64,000 nucleotides of DNA from Idiomarina tyrosinivorans (lineage in GTDB: Bacteria; Pseudomonadota; Gammaproteobacteria; Enterobacterales; Alteromonadaceae). A program made the translations under genes and the position numbers. The DNA is taken from the NCBI RefSeq assembly GCF_003987475.1, contig NZ_PIQH01000002.1:124001-188000 (forward strand), read 5' to 3'. How positions within the stretch are numbered: the first letter of the stretch is position 1; the number at the start of each line of letters is the position of its first letter. The notes under the pieces were generated by a model that saw only the letters and a list, made by a program, of their open reading frames with translations, ran no database searches and was not told the DNA's origin. Positions 1-7,569 of the stretch are shown here, piece after piece.

Positions 1-2070
1 GCAATGACTTCTCTCGCTGGACGCTTGAATGGCGGTGACCATATCAACGAGAAAATCACTACTCCCGACGCCATTAAGCCCTCAGCAGCGTTGGACATGA
101 TGCCGAAATCTCAATTTGATGACTTCCGAGGGCTTCAACTTACCGGTTCCGAGAGCATGGTGGATAAGGTGAACGTCGGTAACATGCTCAGTAGTGCGGT
201 TAGTTCCTCCCAGGCATCGTCAGCCCAGGCAACACAGTCATTTGCATCCCAGCTTTCTAATTCGGTTTTCTCTGGGGCCTCTGCTGAACAAAGCTACGCT
301 CGTTTACAAGGGCTTGGGCAATCCCTTCGTGCATCTGACTCTTCACAGGCACAGGCGATTTACGGCCAAGCTCAGGATTACGCTCGGCAATATGGCTTGA
401 ACGAGAGTCATACAGATGCCATTGCAGGAGCCATCGGTATGCAGGCCAGTGCGAACGTCGATGCCGGGCAGGTTGCGGGAGCCCTGTTGGCTGGCCCTGC
501 TGGCATGGCAATAGCAAAGGCTGCACCTGTCGATGTAAAAGGAGGTATTTCCGGATCGGCAACTTCTACGTCCACTGATCAACGTCAGCAACTGACAGGT
601 GATATGGACCGGCTTGCCAAAAATGTCGGTTTCACTGATAGCGATTCAGCAGCTTTGACTAGGGATATAGCTCGTCAGGTCAATACGCAGAGTGGTCAGC
701 GCTTTACGAACTCTCTTGGAGAGGAGCAGCGTGAGCAGTTTTCTGAATCCGCGACCCAAGCCATAACAGCACAAAATACTTATCAGCGTCTCGCCAGCGC
801 TCAATCGAGCATTGGAACGACGAGTGCAATGGATATGAGAGCCCTAGCGGAGACAGTAACCAGCAGTCCTGAAGCTCATTCACAGCTAAGAGATGGGATG
901 CGGATGGCTTCACCCGAAACACGCCAACTTGCGGCTGAGAAATCCCAGTTTTATGAAGCGTTGGGAATGGATTCAGCAAGAGCAACCGCAGGTGGTCAGC
1001 TCTATGCGCTTCTTAACTCTGGTAAAGCATCGGAACAGGCTATTGCTGCCGAAACCATCGCAAGTGCTACGGGCAGCGCGACAACCGTGAAAGATTCCAA
1101 TGCACAGCAAGATCTTTTGGAAAGCTCTCCAGCGATAACGCATGGGATAGGTGCGCGAGAGCTTCAAGAACCCCAGAACATGTCGAACGAACAAAGAAAT
1201 CAGGCAAGGGCAGGCGTGCCTGGGGAGAGCGTAGTGCTTCAGCGTCATAACCAAAACCTAAGCCACGTAGAAGCGGCAGACTCTGAAAACAGAGACGACT
1301 ACCGGGGAGAGCGGCTCGGTGCTCTGAGAAGTCAAATTATGGCGTCTGAAGTCGAGCCATCTACCTCGGCGAGTATCTTCTCTACTACCGAGGGTATTGG
1401 CCGATTCTTCGACCAAGTAGTTGGTGGGGTTAGTGCTGGAGCAGGCGGTTTCTCGGATGATTTCGCAGGTTCGATGGAGCACCTAGCGGCCATGACTCCC
1501 CAAGAACGCGACCAGTTTATCGCTGATTCAAACCGTGGTGATCAGTACATCCAGGATGAGTACGGCGTAGCGGGTCATATCGCGACTGGAGCCGCAGACC
1601 TGGGGCGTTCGATTATCGGTGCCGGAGTCAGCGGATACACAGCGGCCAAAGAGTGGATTACTGGAGAAGGTGATTTGTCGGAAGCTGCTAAAGACATGTC
1701 CATTAGGGAACGTGGAATGTTCTTTGCGGCAGCGTTTGCCAGTGCATCGGAGGAAGGTGCGGAGCACGCACAGCGTTTTGTTGAGCAATACGGTGACGAG
1801 TTCCGTGAGCTGGCAGCCCAAACGGCTGTTAATGAGCATGGCCTTCAGTCTGAAGCCGGTGCGCAACTGTTTGCGTCGTCGCTACTGGGAGCAAGTGACG
1901 GGCGTGAAGCTGAATACAGGCAGCAACTTCAAAGTGAGTTCGGCGGTGACGCCGATCTGGCAAACAAAGCAGCAGACATTATTGAGGCTTCTGCGGGTGC
2001 CGGGCGCGAGCAGGCCGGGGGTTATCTGATGCCAGTAAGCCGCTATATGGCTGTACAGAATGGAGAGTAA
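1..2070 (+). CDS. traG: TraG-like mating-pair/entry-exclusion protein, C-terminal part (5' truncated by window)
   Basis: The reading frame is open through base 1; an ATG at position 4 has no visible ribosome site and is probably internal. The 689 visible residues are rich in Ala, Ser, Gln and Glu, largely helical and without obvious membrane segments, as expected for the periplasmic/cytoplasmic C-terminal region of F-type TraG, whose N-terminal membrane part would lie upstream. TraG stabilises mating pairs and interacts with the exclusion protein of recipients. In SGI1 a TraG homologue replaces that of the helper plasmid to escape entry exclusion. It is followed after 11 bases by a small gene with its own ribosome site. 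Identification rests on position in the SGI1-like order plus composition. Confidence 0.65.
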   Translation, partial: AMTSLAGRLNGGDHINEKITTPDAIKPSAALDMMPKSQFDDFRGLQLTGSESMVDKVNVGNMLSSAVSSSQASSAQATQSFASQLSNSVFSGASAEQSYARLQGLGQSLRASDSSQAQAIYGQAQDYARQYGLNESHTDAIAGAIGMQASANVDAGQVAGALLAGPAGMAIAKAAPVDVKGGISGSATSTSTDQRQQLTGDMDRLAKNVGFTDSDSAALTRDIARQVNTQSGQRFTNSLGEEQREQFSESATQAITAQNTYQRLASAQSSIGTTSAMDMRALAETVTSSPEAHSQLRDGMRMASPETRQLAAEKSQFYEALGMDSARATAGGQLYALLNSGKASEQAIAAETIASATGSATTVKDSNAQQDLLESSPAITHGIGARELQEPQNMSNEQRNQARAGVPGESVVLQRHNQNLSHVEAADSENRDDYRGERLGALRSQIMASEVEPSTSASIFSTTEGIGRFFDQVVGGVSAGAGGFSDDFAGSMEHLAAMTPQERDQFIADSNRGDQYIQDEYGVAGHIATGAADLGRSIIGAGVSGYTAAKEWITGEGDLSEAAKDMSIRERGMFFAAAFASASEEGAEHAQRFVEQYGDEFRELAAQTAVNEHGLQSEAGAQLFASSLLGASDGREAEYRQQLQSEFGGDADLANKAADIIEASAGAGREQAGGYLMPVSRYMAVQNGE

Positions 2071-2081
2071 AGGAGCGTTTC

Positions 2082-2369
2082 ATGAAAAGAGAAGCTGTGG
2101 CAGTGATTGATAAGATTATTGGACACGCGGAAGCGGGCGAATTCATGGCACCCTGCGGGGAAAAGATGAGGATGCGAATATACGCTCATAGAGAAAATAT
2201 GCGCTCGATCATTCTGACTAATGCTCTGCTTGAAAAGCTGGCGAAGAAAGCGGGTGTAAGGGCGTTCGAAATGAAGATCGCAGCTCTAAGCGTTCGGTTA
2301 CCAATCGGGCGGAGATATGACACTAGGCGATTAGCGGGAAAAGGGATTGAAATTTTGTTAACTCGATAA
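2082..2369 (+). CDS. small basic protein of unknown function
   Basis: I do not recognise this 95-residue protein. It is basic (many Arg and Lys), has no signal peptide or membrane segment, and starts with ATG eight bases after a good Shine-Dalgarno sequence (AAAGGAG). It lies 11 bases after the traG stop and is probably co-transcribed with it. A strong hairpin (2378-2403) follows directly, so it is likely the last gene of the traG transcript. SGI1 also carries small hypothetical genes between its activator genes and traG, so position is compatible, but no function can be inferred. Confidence 0.6.
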   Translation: MKREAVAVIDKIIGHAEAGEFMAPCGEKMRMRIYAHRENMRSIILTNALLEKLAKKAGVRAFEMKIAALSVRLPIGRRYDTRRLAGKGIEILLTR

Positions 2370-2377
2370 CGTACCTT

Positions 2378-2410
2378 AGAGAGCTGGTTTCATCCAGCTC
2401 TCTTCTATTG
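2378..2410. terminator. 10-bp stem hairpin between convergent genes
   Basis: AGAGAGCTGG (2378-2387) pairs perfectly with CCAGCTCTCT (2394-2403) around a six-base loop. It sits between the plus-strand small gene ending at 2369 and the minus-strand gene ending at 2405. The following T-run is weak (TTCTATT), so termination efficiency is uncertain. Confidence 0.55.
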
Positions 2411-2680
2411 GCCTGTCCAAGGTTGACCGTCCCATTTTTCAAATTGCGATCCTGAACCATCTGGCGATGTGAACGGAATCCTGTCTATTTGGCTGTCATC
2501 CCAAACTGACGAACGATCCTGCTGTGATGAATGTACGTTGCAACCTGATTGTGCGTTCCTTCTGCTAACAGTAAAGCTCAAAATTAACGCGAGCGGAATG
2601 AGCGATAATATCAAGCCGCCGATGCCAGCAAGTTTGTAACTAACGAACAAAGTTGAAAGGACGAAGATTAATAGTTTCAT
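2405..2680 (-). CDS. small membrane protein, unknown
   Basis: This 91-residue frame begins MKLLIFVLSTLFVS and has two closely spaced hydrophobic stretches (about residues 3-18 and 21-38) followed by a polar tail of about 50 residues rich in Ser, Asp and Gln. That layout is typical of a small inner-membrane protein with a soluble C-terminus. The ribosome site is weak (AGG upstream of the ATG). It is the only minus-strand gene between traG and the activator operon and shares the hairpin at 2378-2403 as an end. Coding status is supported by the hydrophobic/polar layout and not by homology; function unknown. Confidence 0.45.
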   Translation of the reverse strand: MKLLIFVLSTLFVSYKLAGIGGLILSLIPLALILSFTVSRRNAQSGCNVHSSQQDRSSVWDDSQIDRIPFTSPDGSGSQFEKWDGQPWTGQ

Positions 2681-2778
2681 AGCCTATTTTCCGATGAAAA
2701 TTACCCTAACTTAAATCCTACCCCTGTTCTCTATAAATGCAAGTCGCTCAATATTCTGTTCAAATAACCATAAAATGA

Positions 2779-2798
2779 TACTGTAAAAAAACACAGTA
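2779..2798. promoter_or_regulatory. LexA (SOS) box upstream of the activator operon
   Basis: The sequence TACTGT-N8-ACAGTA, with N8 being AAAAAAAC, matches the gammaproteobacterial LexA consensus (CTGT-N8-ACAG flanked by TA/TA) in all defined positions. It lies 80 bp before the 57-residue membrane protein gene that leads the FlhD/FlhC-type operon. A candidate -35 (TTGCAT, 2806-2811) with an AT-rich -10 region (about 2828-2837) begins eight bases downstream. The sequence match is direct; repression by host LexA is inferred. Confidence 0.7.
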
Positions 2799-2877
2799 AA
2801 ACCCCTTGCATATCCGGGATCTCGTGGTATTTATATTGATATGTTTTGCAATGCTTTGCTTTGATTGAGGAGTAGTT

Positions 2878-3051
2878 ATGTTTGCTGAAAAATGTCTTTG
2901 GTTTGTGCTTGTAGGGTTCATTTACTTTGTTATAGGACAGTTGCTGACTTCAGGTGATTTAGCCTATTTTGCACTGTCTGTTGCCGGTGGGGTTGCACTT
3001 ACTCTGTATCTGCCAACGTCTTACAAGAAGCGATTCGCAGAGGAGGCGTAG
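2878..3051 (+). CDS. 57-residue membrane protein leading the sgaDC operon
   Basis: The short frame starts with ATG eight bases after TGAGGAG and encodes 57 residues: MFAEKCLWFVLVGFIYFVIGQ, a short polar turn, a second hydrophobic segment, then a basic tail (YKKRFAEEA). Two transmembrane helices are likely (about residues 7-23 and 29-46). Its last codons (GAGGAGGCG) double as the ribosome site of the FlhD-type gene, which starts two bases after its stop, so the genes are translationally linked. I do not recognise the family. A role in the activator circuit is suggested only by the coupling. Confidence 0.6.
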   Translation: MFAEKCLWFVLVGFIYFVIGQLLTSGDLAYFALSVAGGVALTLYLPTSYKKRFAEEA

Positions 3052-3053
3052 CA

Positions 3054-3677
3054 ATGTCACCTCTACTTTCAATGTCCGATCTGGATAACCAGGCTGCTCA
3101 GATTACTGAGCAGCGCCCAGACCAAAATGTGTTTGAGTTGGATCTCACCCTTTGGAACCTGCTGGCAACTCTCTGCCGCCATGCTCCGAGTGTGGCCAGA
3201 GAACAGTTTTCACTACCACAAAGTACGGTTGTGGCCTTAGCTGTCACGCCATCTCACGAATTGTCCAAGTTGAGTTCAGGCGTAGTTTTAAGCTTTCAGT
3301 TACACACGCCGGAACCGGACGTATGTGATTTCCTGTCCGCTGAATACGAACGTGCTATTCCACCTGGTTTCGCAGGAATGGAGGGTGTGGAGCGAGAGTT
3401 TGACGTGACGTACTGGCTGACACTTAGAAACTTGGCCCGCCGAGACGCTCCAATGGCCGCAACCGCATTTGGTGTCAGCCAGTCACTGGCGAAGGCTGTG
3501 GCCGAGGCCACTGACAATCAAATCCGTCAGTTGGTGACGGAGATCTGTACAGCCTGCACCCTAAGATTTGACCCACAGGTTGTCGAGGGCCTGTTGCCTT
3601 CAGCAGACCTTCGGAAACGCAGACAGGGGTTCTTCATCAAGTATCAGCAGTGCCTGTCGGTAGGAGGTAACGTATGA
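3054..3677 (+). CDS. sgaD: FlhD-family transcription activator subunit (SgaD/AcaD-like), internally duplicated
   Basis: The 207-residue protein has two similar segments: residues 27-81 and 116-172, each with the pattern D-hydrophobic-T-x-W-x2-L-x2-L-x-R followed by AP, F and QS. FlhD itself is about 116 residues and dimeric, so this chain looks like a tandem FlhD. It forms a translational unit with the next gene (ATGA overlap at 3674-3677). In SGI1 and IncC plasmids, FlhD/FlhC-type pairs (SgaDC, AcaDC) are master activators of transfer and excision genes; this pair probably binds the three boxes at 4317, 7261 and 8901. Family assignment rests on the partner FlhC, gene order and the fold-like pattern. 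Confidence 0.7.
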   Translation: MSPLLSMSDLDNQAAQITEQRPDQNVFELDLTLWNLLATLCRHAPSVAREQFSLPQSTVVALAVTPSHELSKLSSGVVLSFQLHTPEPDVCDFLSAEYERAIPPGFAGMEGVEREFDVTYWLTLRNLARRDAPMAATAFGVSQSLAKAVAEATDNQIRQLVTEICTACTLRFDPQVVEGLLPSADLRKRRQGFFIKYQQCLSVGGNV

Positions 3678-4261
3678 ATACCCGTAACAATCCGTTGCAC
3701 CTGTGGGTTCATGCACGTGAGATGGCGTTAATGGGTTATGTAACCCGCATAATCATTCTGGAAACTGGGTTGACCGATAAACAGGTGCGCAGGATTTACC
3801 GAGATCTGGAAGACGATGGGATGGATGTCAGCAAAAACAGAGCTTCCAACGCTATCAAAAGTGGTGCTTCTTTGGTAACGAATCAGCTTTCCAAACTCCA
3901 TGCTTCGCTTCTGATGGGGTTCTATCGACAGATAGGTGGAAGGCCCGTTGAATCCTCGACCTGCATTGCGGCGCTGAATCGCGCATATCGGATGTATCGT
4001 GCAGCCATCGCGGAGATTGCCCCTGTCAGCTCACCGATGGGCAAGGAGGCATTTCAGATGTTCACAATTTCGGATGCCTGGTGCTTAGCGTCGGAGATGC
4101 GGTCTGGGGACGCGATGTTTGAGCATTGCTGCGACTGCGGGTGTGAATTTTTCACCTCTGTGAATCAGGCGACGGGAATACACTGCCCGCACTGTTTTCA
4201 TCCTCAGAATGCGAAGGGTGCGGCGATGCCAGCGGTTGAAGTCTTCGCTGAGCCAGCTTGA
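3674..4261 (+). CDS. sgaC: FlhC-family transcription activator subunit (SgaC/AcaC-like)
   Basis: The 195-residue protein has an N-terminal helical region with an HTH-like stretch (RIIILETGLTDKQVRRIYRDL, about residues 25-45), typical of FlhC, and a C-terminal zinc site formed by C152-x2-C155 and C171-x2-C174, spaced as in FlhC. With the FlhD-type partner it should form the DNA-binding complex that activates element genes. The start overlaps the preceding stop (ATGA), ensuring coupled synthesis. A 16-bp palindrome (4277-4292) and an activator box (4317) follow directly, so the operon may end here and traN be separately promoted. Confidence 0.8.
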   Translation: MNTRNNPLHLWVHAREMALMGYVTRIIILETGLTDKQVRRIYRDLEDDGMDVSKNRASNAIKSGASLVTNQLSKLHASLLMGFYRQIGGRPVESSTCIAALNRAYRMYRAAIAEIAPVSSPMGKEAFQMFTISDAWCLASEMRSGDAMFEHCCDCGCEFFTSVNQATGIHCPHCFHPQNAKGAAMPAVEVFAEPA

Positions 4262-4276
4262 GCTACCTTTGAAAAA

Positions 4277-4292
4277 CTTTCACATGTGAAAG
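4277..4292. promoter_or_regulatory. 16-bp perfect palindrome before traN
   Basis: CTTTCACATGTGAAAG is a perfect palindrome between the sgaC stop (4261) and the activator box at 4317. It has no T-run, so it is more likely an operator than a terminator. The protein that would bind it is unknown. Confidence 0.4.
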
Positions 4293-4316
4293 AAAATTTG
4301 GCCAATTTAACGTTAT

Positions 4317-4335
4317 GCGCCCAAAACGGTAAATT
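4317..4335 (+). promoter_or_regulatory. Putative FlhDC-type (SgaCD/AcaCD) activator box before traN
   Basis: GCGCCCAAAACGGTAAATT begins 84 bp before the traN start codon. It shares GCGCCCAAAAYGGTAAA with the box at 7261 and CGCCCAAAAYGG with the one at 8902. AcaCD/SgaCD of IncC plasmids and SGI1 are known to activate the corresponding promoters (traN, rep, xis). Activator binding here is inferred from repetition and position. Confidence 0.65.
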
Positions 4336-4400
4336 ACACATCCGCTGGGAGCGCCGGATGCTCGATATGATCTCTCGAAAAGATTTTCGGAGAGGTCATT

Positions 4401-7232
4401 ATGCGAAATTCACCAGGCTTGATGAGAGCCATTGCCTACCTTTTAACTGTCACCACGACTCTGATGCCCCTTCACGGCGTGGCTCAAGAGTCACCTGAAG
4501 TTGATAGCCAGGACTTTTTAAGTCAGCTCGGTCGCGAAGGCCAGAATCTGGGTATGGAGCTTGGTAACGAAGCCAAAAACACTCCAGCCAAGGTCCAGAA
4601 CGGGCAAATCACCATCCCCACCATGGACGAAAACGGTAACCTGCAATACCAAGGGGGAACTCAGTTCAGCGTTCAAAGCCTGTACCCAGGCAGCAACCCT
4701 TCCAATGCCTCGGTGCAGAACGAATATTTCTCTGATGGCGTAGCCCCTGACCTCGACCAGCTCCAGGGGATCTATGACTCGGAAGAGGGGATGGGCGAAA
4801 CCGGTAGCGAGGCAAAGGACTCCCTCTGGGAAGATGCCTACAGCGACACCCCCTCTATCTCAGGTGCGGCGTATAAAGTTCTGGTGGACTCCTCAAATCA
4901 AAGTCGCCCGGATTTCAGTTCCGACCCGATGTTGGGGCTCACCAACGCCACATACGAAAACATTGATGTGATCGCTGAGGGCTTTGGTGACTGTTCCGCC
5001 GAAACAACCTTCGATGAAATCACCATGTCGGTACATAACCCGGAGTACGAAACCTGCGACCGTGTGACCGACAAAAGCGCCACCTGCGAGGTCATTCACG
5101 ACTATGAAGCGGCAGTGGTCAAGCACCATGACGGTCCATACAACATTTCACCATGCGATGGTGCTGGCGGTGGGTGTTCTGACGTGTGGATTGGTAAGGT
5201 GGGAGACAACTACTGGAGTGGTAGCTGCTCGATTTACGAAGAATTCACGGAAATCAAAGTCGTCAATCCTGCTGCCATTACTCAGGCTACGTTGATACGT
5301 GCCAAGTGGGATGACTACATGCAGATATGGATTGGTGAGCCTGGCGAAGAAGTAAAGGTATGGTCTGGTCCCAATAACAATTTTCCTCCCGAGACAGCCG
5401 GTAAGTGTGAGCTGAGTACAAGCTGGGACCAAAATCCTAACCTCGACCTGACCAGTTACTTCCGAAACGCGCCGGAAGACTCGGTGATTCGCTTCAAAAT
5501 TCGCGTATCCGTCTCCGGCGAGGGTGAAGGCTTCGGGAAGATCCGCATTAAGTACGACCCCTCCAAAGCCATCATCAAAGATGAATGGTCACCAGATAGC
5601 TGCATCGAATCTGCGACTGGCGTGGTGGATGGTTTTGCAGAGGGGAGCCTGACTTGCGTGGACGACCCGCGTGACGCGGAAGGCTGCACCTATACGAATG
5701 GCATCAAAATCTGCGAGGACAGCCTGAAGCCTTCTCCCATTCCTGGTATCCCCAACCTTTGCAAGAAAGTCGCCGTAGATGCGGACTTCGATTTCTACAA
5801 AGGGGATATGGAGTGCTACACCGATGTCAACGGTGAGGAGCAGTGCCCGGTCAACGAAGGCGGGAATCTAAATACGTGCCAGCAGTACGAAGAAAACCCG
5901 CAGTGCGGCTTTATAAGCTCGGAGTGTGTTGATGGTGCTCAGGGTAACTCCGGTGTGTGTTACGTCAAAGAGGAGACGTGGGACTGCGGGAGTAGTGTGG
6001 ACATCGACACCATAGAGAAAAAAACCGAATACCAGTGTGGTGGAGCTATCCGCTGCATGGGGGACGACTGCCTAGACCCGACACAATCCACCGACCAGAC
6101 CGCGAACTTTGCCAAAGCCTCGGCTTTGCTCAATGCGGCGCAGTTCATGACCCAGGATATGAGCTGCACCGGCCAAGATGACGATGGCAACGCAACCGGT
6201 GAAGAGAACGTGACCTGTACTGCGTTCGGGGGCGAGGCTGGCGAATGCAAGATTGCAGTCGGCGGAGTGTCGGACTGCTGTGAGAAACCCTCTAACGTGA
6301 GCATGGCTGATTACCTGATGATGATTCGTCAGGTTCCGAAGCTTGATGGTGCGGTATTGGCGCTTGAAGACACCAACGTCATCAAAAGCTCGTACCAAAC
6401 CCTTCGTGATCCAGTTATGAATGCTTGGACGGAGGTATCTCAGCCGTTCACAAATTACATGGATAACATCTCTGGTGCTGTTGAGGAGATATGGTCGCCC
6501 ATCGAGGAACTGAAGAACCAGCTCATAGAAAAGCTGAAGGAGCAGGCTAAAGGTATGTTGCAGGACGTGATGGGTAATTTGGCCCAGGATGGCGCGACCG
6601 AGGCGGCAGCCACTGCTACAGCAGATAGAGCGGCTGAGGAGGCAATGACGGAAATGGCGAACCAAGCCGCTTCTATGCTGGGTGCGGCGATGACGGTCTA
6701 CACGGTGTACGTGGTCGCTGTGGCCGTAATTCAAATGGTCTACGCCTGTGAGCAGGAAGAGCTGGAGATGAACACCAAGCGGGCAACGGATAGCTGCACC
6801 TACGTTGGCTCCTACTGTAAGGAAGAGGTTCTTGGGGCCTGTATCGAGAAGCGTAAAGCGTACTGCTGCTTCAATTCACCGCTGTCTCGAATCATCCAGG
6901 AACAGGTTCGGCCTCAGTTTGGTCAGGACTTCGGAACTCCTAAGAATCCGAGTTGTGGAGGTATTCCCTTTGAGCAAATCGCTCAAATCAATTGGGATGA
7001 GGTAAATCTCGATGAGTGGCTGGCTATTCTTCAGCAGAACGGTCAGTTCCCCAGTGGAGCCAATTTATCTATGGATGCCCTCACAGGTTCTGGCAGCGTC
7101 TTCAATGTTGATGGGGACCGTTTGCCTGCTGATCAGCGTGCAATGGATCGCGTTGATGACATAGACGTGGACGCAAAGCGTCGGGAGGCAATGGACAAAA
7201 TAGAAGTGAATCCGGGCGGTCCGGGAAGCTAA
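4401..7232 (+). CDS. traN: TraN-like mating-pair stabilisation protein
   Basis: The 943-residue protein begins with a signal peptide (MRNSPGLMRAIAYLLTV, cleavage likely after VAQ at about residue 29) and is very cysteine-rich, with dozens of Cys in short spacings across residues about 190-640 and again about 770-880, as in the disulfide-stabilised outer-membrane adhesin TraN. TraN of the donor contacts recipient outer-membrane receptors during conjugation. Length fits TraN of SGI1/IncC. The start follows GGAGAGG by five bases. An activator box lies 84 bp upstream. A hydrophobic stretch (about residues 755-780) separates a coiled Ala/Glu-rich segment from the last Cys cluster. SGI1 TraN is thought to change recipient range of the helper's transfer machine. 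Confidence 0.8.
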   Translation: MRNSPGLMRAIAYLLTVTTTLMPLHGVAQESPEVDSQDFLSQLGREGQNLGMELGNEAKNTPAKVQNGQITIPTMDENGNLQYQGGTQFSVQSLYPGSNPSNASVQNEYFSDGVAPDLDQLQGIYDSEEGMGETGSEAKDSLWEDAYSDTPSISGAAYKVLVDSSNQSRPDFSSDPMLGLTNATYENIDVIAEGFGDCSAETTFDEITMSVHNPEYETCDRVTDKSATCEVIHDYEAAVVKHHDGPYNISPCDGAGGGCSDVWIGKVGDNYWSGSCSIYEEFTEIKVVNPAAITQATLIRAKWDDYMQIWIGEPGEEVKVWSGPNNNFPPETAGKCELSTSWDQNPNLDLTSYFRNAPEDSVIRFKIRVSVSGEGEGFGKIRIKYDPSKAIIKDEWSPDSCIESATGVVDGFAEGSLTCVDDPRDAEGCTYTNGIKICEDSLKPSPIPGIPNLCKKVAVDADFDFYKGDMECYTDVNGEEQCPVNEGGNLNTCQQYEENPQCGFISSECVDGAQGNSGVCYVKEETWDCGSSVDIDTIEKKTEYQCGGAIRCMGDDCLDPTQSTDQTANFAKASALLNAAQFMTQDMSCTGQDDDGNATGEENVTCTAFGGEAGECKIAVGGVSDCCEKPSNVSMADYLMMIRQVPKLDGAVLALEDTNVIKSSYQTLRDPVMNAWTEVSQPFTNYMDNISGAVEEIWSPIEELKNQLIEKLKEQAKGMLQDVMGNLAQDGATEAAATATADRAAEEAMTEMANQAASMLGAAMTVYTVYVVAVAVIQMVYACEQEELEMNTKRATDSCTYVGSYCKEEVLGACIEKRKAYCCFNSPLSRIIQEQVRPQFGQDFGTPKNPSCGGIPFEQIAQINWDEVNLDEWLAILQQNGQFPSGANLSMDALTGSGSVFNVDGDRLPADQRAMDRVDDIDVDAKRREAMDKIEVNPGGPGS

Positions 7233-7260
7233 CGATAAAAATACTGAAAAACTGCCTTAT

Positions 7261-7279
7261 GCGCCCAAAATGGTAAAAA
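7261..7279 (+). promoter_or_regulatory. Putative FlhDC-type activator box before the alpA-rep operon
   Basis: GCGCCCAAAATGGTAAAAA begins 87 bp before the start codon of the small HTH gene. It differs from the traN box at only a few positions. In SGI1 the rep-containing operon is one of the AcaCD-activated units. Confidence 0.65.
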
Positions 7280-7313
7280 GCGCGTTCTTCGGTCAAAGGT
7301 AGTTAAACCGAAA

Positions 7314-7342
7314 ATAGCTCCTAGAGAAATCGAAGGAGCTAT
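7314..7342 (+). promoter_or_regulatory. Shine-Dalgarno-sequestering hairpin in the alpA-rep leader
   Basis: ATAGCTCCT (7314-7322) pairs perfectly with AGGAGCTAT (7334-7342) around an 11-base loop. The right arm contains the ribosome site AGGAG that serves the ATG at 7348. A second inverted repeat, TTCGGT/ACCGAA (7288-7293/7307-7312), lies just upstream. The pairing would hide the ribosome site, suggesting translational control of rep; this is inferred from sequence only. Confidence 0.55.
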
Positions 7343-7347
7343 TGTTT

Positions 7348-7569
7348 ATGAAATCCCAAAAGAAAGATCGAGGGGCTGGCGTTGAGTCAGACGTGCTTTT
7401 AACGGTACGTGATGTCCAACAACTTTTACGCATTTCCAATCCGACGCTGAGCCGCATTCGGGCAGATAAGAACGCTGATTTTCCAAAACCCATTGCCGTA
7501 ACCACAAAAGCGGTCCGCTGGAAGCGCGCCGACGTAGAGGATTGGCTTGAGCGTCGGAAGGTGGATTGA
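7348..7569 (+). CDS. AlpA/excisionase-type HTH regulator, coupled to rep
   Basis: The 73-residue protein is a single MerR-like/AlpA winged helix: VRDVQQLLRIS-NPTLSRIRAD, a proline-rich wing (FPKPIAV), RWKRADVEDWLERRK. Such proteins act as small activators or recombination directionality factors in prophages and islands. The start ATG at 7348 sits nine bases after AAGGAG; a TTG six bases earlier is too close to that site. Its stop overlaps the start of rep by one base (TGATG), so rep is translationally coupled. It takes the place of SGI1 S004 upstream of rep; whether it controls replication or excision cannot be told from sequence. Confidence 0.75.
   Translation: MKSQKKDRGAGVESDVLLTVRDVQQLLRISNPTLSRIRADKNADFPKPIAVTTKAVRWKRADVEDWLERRKVD

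Noticed and set aside
6072-6734. 220-codon open frame antisense to traN
   Set aside because: Arg/His-rich translation typical of the shadow of a real gene; traN has clear domain features.
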